Source of the DNA: Clostridiales bacterium
GTDB lineage: Bacteria; Bacillota; Clostridia; Oscillospirales; CAG-272
Assembly (NCBI GenBank): GCA_012511425.1
Contig: JAAZGC010000071.1
Coordinates: 1-14,956 of the forward strand
Direction: 5' to 3'
Length of the DNA: 14,956 nucleotides
In this document: positions 14,204 through 14,956 of the stretch, piece by piece
How positions within the stretch are numbered: the stretch's first letter is position 1
Layout of the letters: the number at the start of each line of letters is the position of its first letter
Translations under genes and position numbers: made by a program
Notes under the pieces: model-generated
What the model was told of the DNA's origin: nothing
What the model saw: only the letters and a program-made list of their open reading frames with translations
Databases searched by the model: none

Positions 14204-14811
14204 TTATACCTTCCCCGATAAAAGATTCTGCGGATCTGTTTTTGATAGCTGCTTCGAAAATGTCAATGTCGGAATGAAAACCGGCAGCAAAGCCGCGCCC
14301 AAAACAAGCAGCGGCGTTGTTTTCGATACATAAAGATACTCGCCTACATCGATAATCGCGCCTGATTTTATAAGCAGGGCAGGGCGGCGGAGCCGAGAAT
14401 GACTCCTGCAATCGATGCGGCGGCGGTAAAGCTGAATGTCTCAAACAAAAGCGTCCGTATGATAAAATTCCGCCTGAATCCTATCGAATAATAGACGCCG
14501 ACCTCGTAAATCCTCGTCCTCTGCATCAGAAGGCTGATGAATATCACCGAAATCACCCCGATGATAAGCGCGCCGGCGTTGATGTATCCCCCGATCCGCT
14601 TCACCGTGCCGGCCTCGGATACCTGCCTGTACAGATCAACCGAATCCTCAATCAACATGGCTGACATATCGTTGATAACGCCTCTTTTTGCATCGGCGAA
14701 AGCAGAGCAGGCGGCGGTCAGCGCGGCGATTATCCCCAGCGGCAGATACCTTCCACGCATCCGGCGGATGCCGCCGAGAGCGTTTTCATAAAAGAATCGT
14801 CGGTTGTTCAT
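14204..14811 (-). pseudogene. Short FtsX-like permease, broken by a 5-bp tandem duplication
   Basis: The frame from ATG 14811 reads 147 codons and stops at 14368. It has one N-terminal helix after R-R-M-R-G-R-Y, an unusually short outside segment (about 45 residues), a second helix, then R-T-R-I-Y-E-V-G-V-Y-Y-S-I-G-F, which matches the conserved FtsX cytoplasmic motif, and a third helix. At 14375-14384 the plus strand reads CAGGGCAGGG. Removing one 5-mer joins the frame to GSAALLIKSG and a fourth helix, ending K-T-D-P-Q-N-L-L-S-G-K-V and TAA 14206-14204, the normal FtsX ending. The repaired protein would have 200 residues. It overlaps the upstream permease by ATGA and the ATPase follows directly, so this was a three-gene operon. 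The lesion may be a true mutation or an assembly error. Confidence 0.8.
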
Positions 14812-14956
14812 TTCTCCCTACCCAAAAGTTCCGGTATCGAAAAAACTTTGAGCTGAACCGCAGTTACAACAGCCGCGCAAATCCCTCCCGCCGCAGCTGC
14901 CATGGCACAGAATACGATAACCGAAGCGTCGGCGTTTACAAAATATCCGGCACGGA
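14808..14956 (-). CDS. C-terminal end of an FtsX-like permease, cut by window edge
   Basis: The minus-strand frame entering at 14954 reads R-A-G-Y-F-V-N-A-D-A-S-V-I-V-F, then a hydrophobic Ala-rich helix, then Q-L-K-V-F-S-I-P-E-L-L-G-R-E-K and TGA (14810-14808). A last helix followed by a short basic tail with S-I-P-E-L-L is how FtsX-fold permeases end. Its stop overlaps the start of the next permease (ATGA), so the two are translationally coupled. Only about 48 residues are visible, so the overall size and substrate are unknown. Confidence 0.65.
   Translation of the reverse strand, partial: RAGYFVNADASVIVFCAMAAAAGGICAAVVTAVQLKVFSIPELLGREK

Noticed and set aside
14202..14444. N-terminal extension of the second ABC ATPase to 14444
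   Set aside because: The extension overlaps the end of the permease in another frame and has low-complexity sequence unlike an ABC domain. The SD before ATG 14201 and the family start (MSDIVRTEGL) fit the shorter protein.

Overview
The window looks like a chromosomal segment from an uncultured Gram-positive anaerobe of the class Clostridia (Bacillota). This is inferred from gene content: a transketolase split into two subunits, a clostridial-type monofunctional aspartokinase with two C-terminal ACT domains, FtsX-type ABC exporters, a CBM-like surface protein with a Gram-positive style C-terminal anchor, strong Shine-Dalgarno sequences and near-consensus sigma-A promoters. Most genes use GC-rich codons (many CGC, GCC, GAC). 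The stretch from about 7000 to 8420 is visibly AT-richer and differs in codon use. I see no tRNA, rRNA, CRISPR array or complete insertion sequence.

Layout. From 1 to 3517 (+) there is a sulfate-activation group: the 3' part of a cysQ-type bisphosphate nucleotidase, cysD, and a cysN-type GTPase carrying an extra C-terminal domain that resembles APS kinase but lacks its key motifs. From 3614 to 5847 (+) lie an aspartokinase, with a GC-rich hairpin in its leader, and an amidohydrolase, closed by a clear intrinsic terminator. From 5901 to 7001 (+) there is an FkbM-family methyltransferase with an N-terminal nucleotide-binding-like domain.

From 7005 to 8468 is the most unusual part. Two copies of a roughly 103-bp promoter-bearing direct repeat flank a decayed radical SAM/SPASM maturase, which has lost its N-terminus (including CxxxCxxC) and carries a one-base deletion inside the SPASM cysteine cluster. 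The second repeat copy has a perfect TTGACA-17-TATAAT promoter driving a tiny self-contained unit: an ideal ribosome-binding site, a 31-codon ORF and a very strong terminator. It could be an orphan precursor of a ribosomally made modified peptide, or another small gene or RNA.

From 8571 to 14956 everything is on the minus strand. In transcription order these are: the end of an FtsX-like permease (cut by the window edge), a second very short FtsX-like permease broken by a 5-bp tandem duplication, and its ABC ATPase; then the two-subunit transketolase with its own promoter and terminator; then a full-length FtsX/MacB-like permease with its ATPase; and finally a secreted CBM6-like, membrane-anchored protein with its own consensus promoter and terminator.

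How the genes fit together. CysDN makes APS from sulfate and ATP, and CysQ removes the 3'-phosphate nucleotide PAP. No APS or PAPS reductase is in view, so the end use of activated sulfate (reduction or sulfation) cannot be settled here. The aspartokinase feeds Lys/Met/Thr synthesis. The transketolase serves the non-oxidative pentose phosphate pathway. The two ABC modules are likely exporters or envelope-stress systems of unknown substrate.
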